From: an uncultured Amaricoccus sp.
GTDB lineage: Bacteria > Pseudomonadota > Alphaproteobacteria > Rhodobacterales > Rhodobacteraceae
DNA: 7,167 nucleotides
Reading direction: 5' to 3'
NCBI RefSeq assembly: GCF_937858865.1
Contig: NZ_CALLYO010000370.1
Span: forward strand, 1-7,167
Shown: positions 5,852 through 7,167 of the stretch, piece by piece
Layout of the letters: every line of letters begins with the position of its first letter
Numbering within the stretch: the stretch's first letter is position 1
Position numbers and translations under genes: made by a program
The notes under the pieces: generated by a model
What the model was told of the DNA's origin: nothing
The model's input: only the letters and a program-made list of their open reading frames with translations
Database searches by the model: none

Positions 5852-6738
5852 GCCGGAGGCGGCGGCGCTGGCTGCGCCGGGCGCTGCTCGCCGCGGCGCT
5901 GGTGGCGGCGGGCGTGCTGGCGGTCGGCGGCAACCTGCTGTCGCGCTACCGCGGCTGGACGGTCGAGCGGCTCGAGCCCGACGCGCTGTCGGCGCTGCTG
6001 GCGCCGGCCTACCGGGTGATGAAGCCGCCGGGCGCGGGGCCGTTCCCGACGGCGCTCCTCTTCTCGGGGTGCGACGGGCCGCGCGACAACGTGCTGCGCT
6101 GGGCGGAGCGGCTGAACCGCGAGGGCTGGGCGGCGGTGGTGGTCGACAGCCACGGGCCGCGCGGGCTGGTGGACCTCGAGGTCTGGCGGCTGGTCTGTGC
6201 CGGGCAGATCCTCATGGGCTCGGAGCGGGCGGGGGACGTGCTCATCGCGGTCGACGACGCGCGGCGGATGCCCTTCGTGGACCCGGGGCGGATCGCGCTC
6301 GTCGGCGCCTCGCACGGGGGGTGGGCGATCATGGACCTCCTCGCCATGGACCCGCCGAAGCGGCTGCCCTACAACCTCGCCGGCCTCCGGCCGGACGCGC
6401 CGGCGGACCCGCTGGCGGGGGTGGCCGGGGTGATCCTGCTCTATCCCTATTGCGGGGAGGCGAACCTGGCGCGCGGCGGCGGCTGGACCCGCGCCGTCCC
6501 CACCCTCTTCCTGCTCAGCCGCGACGACTATGTCGCGCCGGCGGAGGAATGCCTGGAGATCGCCGACGCGCTGGCGGCGCGCGGCCTGCCGGTCGAGACC
6601 CTCGTGATCGCCGGCGTGACGCACGGCTTCGACCAGGAGGAACGCTCGACCCTCAGCCCGCTGGCGTTCGACGCGGCCGGGACGGCGGCGGCGCTCGACC
6701 GCGCCACGGCCTTCCTCGAGACGGTCGGCGCCAGGTAG
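5848..6738 (+). CDS. Membrane-anchored dienelactone-hydrolase-like alpha/beta hydrolase
   Basis: A 296-residue predicted serine hydrolase. Residues 2-11 are strongly basic (SRRRRRWLRR) and are followed by a hydrophobic stretch at 12-31, giving an uncleaved anchor or signal sequence with the catalytic domain outside the cytosol. LLFSGCDGPRDN (70-81) forms the oxyanion-hole region. Ser155 lies in GASHGG, Asp227 in SRDDYVAP and His259 in THGFD; together they make the triad expected of dienelactone-hydrolase-like enzymes. The substrate is unknown. The GTG start at 5848 is chosen because it overlaps the upstream TGA as GTGA and gives the basic N-terminus at once. There is no in-frame ATG nearby, and the GGAGG at 5843-5847 abuts the start, so initiation probably depends on ribosomes finishing the upstream gene. 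The frame also runs open to 3925, but that upstream part is a shadow. Two different hydrolases in one operon suggests sequential or joint action on one envelope substrate, which is inference. Confidence 0.85.
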   Translation: MSRRRRRWLRRALLAAALVAAGVLAVGGNLLSRYRGWTVERLEPDALSALLAPAYRVMKPPGAGPFPTALLFSGCDGPRDNVLRWAERLNREGWAAVVVDSHGPRGLVDLEVWRLVCAGQILMGSERAGDVLIAVDDARRMPFVDPGRIALVGASHGGWAIMDLLAMDPPKRLPYNLAGLRPDAPADPLAGVAGVILLYPYCGEANLARGGGWTRAVPTLFLLSRDDYVAPAEECLEIADALAARGLPVETLVIAGVTHGFDQEERSTLSPLAFDAAGTAAALDRATAFLETVGAR

Positions 6739-6757
6739 CCACGGCCGCCGCCGGGTT

Positions 6758-6777
6758 CTGCATACAAAAGTATGCAG
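6758..6777. promoter_or_regulatory. Perfect 8-4-8 inverted repeat upstream of icd
   Basis: CTGCATAC (6758-6765), spacer AAAA, GTATGCAG (6770-6777). The dyad is perfect and stands out as AT-richer than its surroundings. It lies 19 bp after the hydrolase stop and 80-99 bp before the icd ATG. The size and symmetry fit a dimeric helix-turn-helix regulator, and the position just upstream of the candidate promoter would suit an activator. The alternative is a terminator for the hydrolase operon: the plus-strand transcript would form an 8-bp stem with an AAAA loop, followed by CCACTTTATCTCTCT, which is pyrimidine-rich but not a T-run. I could not assign it to a known regulator. Confidence 0.5.
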
Positions 6778-6796
6778 CCACTTTATCTCTCTGCGC

Positions 6797-6825
6797 TTGT
6801 CCTCTATAGCGACAGCGCCTAGACA
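6797..6825 (+). promoter_or_regulatory. Candidate icd promoter
   Basis: TTGTCC (6797-6802), a 17-bp spacer and TAGACA (6820-6825) would start transcription near 6832 and leave a leader of about 26 nt. Matches to the housekeeping consensus are four of six and three of six. A rival is TTTATC (6782-6787), 17 bp, TATAGC (6805-6810), which would place the -35 box 4 bp from the inverted repeat. Neither is strong. Confidence 0.3.
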
Positions 6826-6857
6826 CGGATGCCAAGCTGCGAGGGGCGAGAGCCAAC

Positions 6858-7167
6858 ATGACGAAGATCAAGGTTGCCAACCCGGTCGTCGAGCTCGACG
6901 GCGACGAGATGACCCGCATCATCTGGGACGAGATCAAGAAGAAGCTGATCCTTCCCTATCTCGACATCGACCTGAAGTACTACGACCTCGGCATCGAGGA
7001 GCGCGACCGCACCAACGACCAGATCACCGTCGACGCGGCGAACGCGATCAAGGAGGTCGGCGTCGGGGTGAAATGCGCGACGATCACCCCGGACGAGGCG
7101 CGGGTGAAGGAGTTCGGCCTCAAGGAGATGTGGAAGTCGCCGAACGGCACCATCCGCAACATCCTCG
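6858..7167 (+). CDS. icd: NADP-dependent isocitrate dehydrogenase, 5' part
   Basis: The first 103 codons of isocitrate dehydrogenase, cut by the window end. The enzyme oxidatively decarboxylates isocitrate to 2-oxoglutarate in the cytosolic TCA cycle and makes NADPH. The N-terminus [18 protein letters not shown] is characteristic of the eukaryotic-like, dimeric class found in alphaproteobacteria. [33 protein letters not shown] and [12 protein letters not shown] follow; the last includes the Ser/Asn/Arg substrate-binding segment. Full-length members are about 400 residues, so roughly three quarters are missing. The ATG at 6858 is preceded by purine-rich GAGGGGCGAGAG. Codon use is biased towards GGC and CGC, unlike the GGG- and CGG-rich hydrolase genes upstream, which fits high expression. 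The 119-bp gap with its own regulatory elements suggests independent transcription. Confidence 0.95.
   Translation, partial: MTKIKVANPVVELDGDEMTRIIWDEIKKKLILPYLDIDLKYYDLGIEERDRTNDQITVDAANAIKEVGVGVKCATITPDEARVKEFGLKEMWKSPNGTIRNIL

Noticed and set aside
5749..6624. 291-codon minus-strand open frame opposite the second hydrolase
   Set aside because: Antisense shadow, rich in Arg, His and Pro; the plus strand carries a full catalytic triad.
1..7167. CRISPR arrays, tRNA genes, transposons or phage genes
   Set aside because: No spaced direct repeats, tRNA-like cloverleaf, transposase motifs or terminal inverted repeats were seen on either strand.

Overview
The window is GC-rich chromosomal DNA, most likely from an alphaproteobacterium and probably a member of the Rhodobacterales. 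The best evidence is the 3'-terminal gene, whose first 103 residues match the alphaproteobacterial/eukaryotic-type NADP isocitrate dehydrogenase. The very high GC of third codon positions produces long spurious reading frames on both strands. I see no rRNA, tRNA, CRISPR array, insertion sequence or phage gene. The region reads as ordinary core and accessory chromosome.

Layout, left to right. (1) 23-1195 (+): a YbjJ-like major facilitator transporter. (2) 1183-1476 (-): a small I78-family peptidase-inhibitor lipoprotein, convergent with the transporter and overlapping it by 13 bp. (3) 1477-1778: a divergent intergenic region with a perfect 20-bp palindrome. (4) 1779-2522 (+): an undecaprenyl-diphosphate synthase (uppS) with all catalytic residues, standing outside its usual gene cluster. 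(5) 2523-2686: a convergent intergenic region with a strong GC hairpin. (6) 2687-2950 (-): an unrecognised 87-residue protein with four cysteines, whose Shine-Dalgarno sequence lies inside a predicted mRNA hairpin. (7) 3081-3950 (-): a stand-alone LigD-type primase-polymerase with no Ku or ligase partner in view. (8) 4088-5851 and 5848-6738 (+): a two-gene operon of membrane-bound alpha/beta hydrolases joined by a GTGA start/stop overlap. (9) 6739-6857: a regulatory region with a perfect 8-4-8 inverted repeat. (10) 6858-7167 (+): the 5' part of icd, cut by the window end.

The genes do not form one pathway. Two local units are supported. One is the hydrolase pair, which is translationally coupled and probably acts at the membrane or in the periplasm. 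The other, less certain, is the polymerase gene followed on the same strand by the small cysteine protein. The I78 lipoprotein and uppS both concern the cell envelope and share a divergent regulatory region, but nothing else links them. I found no clearly new multi-gene system. The most interesting items are the inverted repeats next to gene starts, the buried ribosome binding site of the 87-residue gene, and the uncharacterised hydrolase pair.
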